This document shows, piece after piece, positions 23,904 to 24,371 of a stretch of 24,371 bases of DNA. The first letter of the stretch is position 1. Every line of letters begins with the position of its first letter. The position numbers and the translations under genes are program-made. This stretch comes from JBBQXY01 sp038209195 (GTDB lineage Bacteria; Chloroflexota; Ktedonobacteria; Ktedonobacterales; Ktedonobacteraceae), in NCBI GenBank assembly GCA_038209195.1, contig JBBQXY010000081.1, positions 1 to 24,371 of the forward strand. Reading direction: 5' to 3'. The notes beneath the pieces are model-generated. The model made no database searches. It was not told where the DNA came from and saw nothing but the letters and a program-made list of their open reading frames with translations.

Positions 23904-24371
23904 GGAGACCCTCCACACCTTCAATCGAGCCTATGGCTCCAATAGCACGTCCATATTGTAACCTCCATTGCAAAGCATTAGTTACTGTGAGATATCCAAT
24001 TGCGGGAGGATTATGGAGAATACGTTCGGCAAGCATTTCTCGACCAATTTCATCTAATGGAAGATTGCGTTCCTCAAGGAAAGCTTCTATATCTTCTTTG
24101 TTTCCATTACGCTCTATTATACCCCTGAGACCATATGTTGTTTGGTAATCACCTGTTCGCTCACGAGCTATAAAAATAGCATATTTGATATTTAACTGAG
24201 CAGCTCGCACATCATGTCGATCAACTTTCTCGTATACAAACCCAAGAAGATGATAACCTAAGCCGTATACTTTCTGACTGGCATCACGAAAAGGGCAAGA
24301 CGATTGTGGTTGTTTTATAGATGTAGCTTTGATATCAAGCTCCAAAAGAGGAAGATCAATGCCGCTAGCAG
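23896..24371 (-). CDS. Type II restriction endonuclease, N-terminus beyond the window
   Basis: The frame is open to the window edge, so 158 residues of a longer protein are visible. The edge-proximal part reads ASGIDLPLLELDIKATS, which holds a PD-(D/E)xK-type centre (Asp of GID, then D-I-K). Next come QPQSSCPF and YGLGYHLLGFVYEKVD, then IARERTGDYQTT, motifs I associate with a family of type II restriction enzymes, although I cannot name the prototype or the cut site. It lies upstream of, and overlaps by 8 nt, the m6A methyltransferase, the usual R-M layout. It shares the low GC content of its partner. Any control (C) gene would be outside the window. Confidence 0.7.
   Translation of the reverse strand, partial: ASGIDLPLLELDIKATSIKQPQSSCPFRDASQKVYGLGYHLLGFVYEKVDRHDVRAAQLNIKYAIFIARERTGDYQTTYGLRGIIERNGNKEDIEAFLEERNLPLDEIGREMLAERILHNPPAIGYLTVTNALQWRLQYGRAIGAIGSIEGVEGLLE

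Overview
The window looks like chromosomal DNA from a soil-type, large-genome bacterium. The best guess is a member of the Chloroflexota close to Ktedonobacterales. That guess rests on gene style: a Hanks-type kinase carrying 16 TPR repeats, a NERD-kinase fusion, an actinobacterial/eukaryote-like acetyl-CoA carboxylase arrangement, and intergenic spaces full of palindromic MITE-like repeats. No rRNA or tRNA is present to prove it.

Left edge (1-560): the 5' end of a probable IS66-type transposase lies next to a VapC/PIN toxin gene that stops after 39 codons exactly where the IS end begins. The intact VapB/Phd-like antitoxin gene survives upstream of it. From 660 to 2551 runs a lipid operon of two MaoC hot-dog proteins (HadA-like and HadB-like) and an SDR ketoreductase. 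A GlcD-GlcE fused FAD oxidase follows (2737-5379) and ends inside a perfect 64-bp palindrome. Facing it is a NERD-domain protein with a degenerate, probably inactive kinase domain, and next to that a NUDIX protein.

The middle holds an accessory patch (7726-8613) of two small unknown genes that share a duplicated 33-nt leader, an IR-bounded repeat, an SRPBCC-fold membrane-anchored protein, and a 1411-residue BCCP / ACC-central / carboxyltransferase protein without a biotin carboxylase domain. Then come a FabG-like SDR plus guaA operon (minus strand), a divergent coiled-coil/zinc-ribbon DUF164 protein, and the 16-TPR Ser/Thr kinase (minus). The 746-bp region upstream of that kinase holds a clover-leaf-shaped inverted repeat, a second long palindrome, a good sigma70-like promoter and a 23-codon ORF; rsgA follows.

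Right edge: an AT-rich type II restriction-modification pair on the minus strand (endonuclease 5'-truncated by the window edge, N6-adenine methyltransferase complete).

Themes: acyl-chain metabolism (HadAB-like, two SDRs, ACC), phosphosignalling (two kinase-fold proteins), and mobile or selfish DNA (IS, TA remnant, R-M, palindromic repeats). The palindromes sit preferentially at the ends of convergent genes, where they act or double as terminators. No single undescribed defence system is obvious. The strongest candidates for new biology are the BC-less carboxylase, the NERD pseudokinase, the clover-leaf element and the paired-leader small-gene locus.
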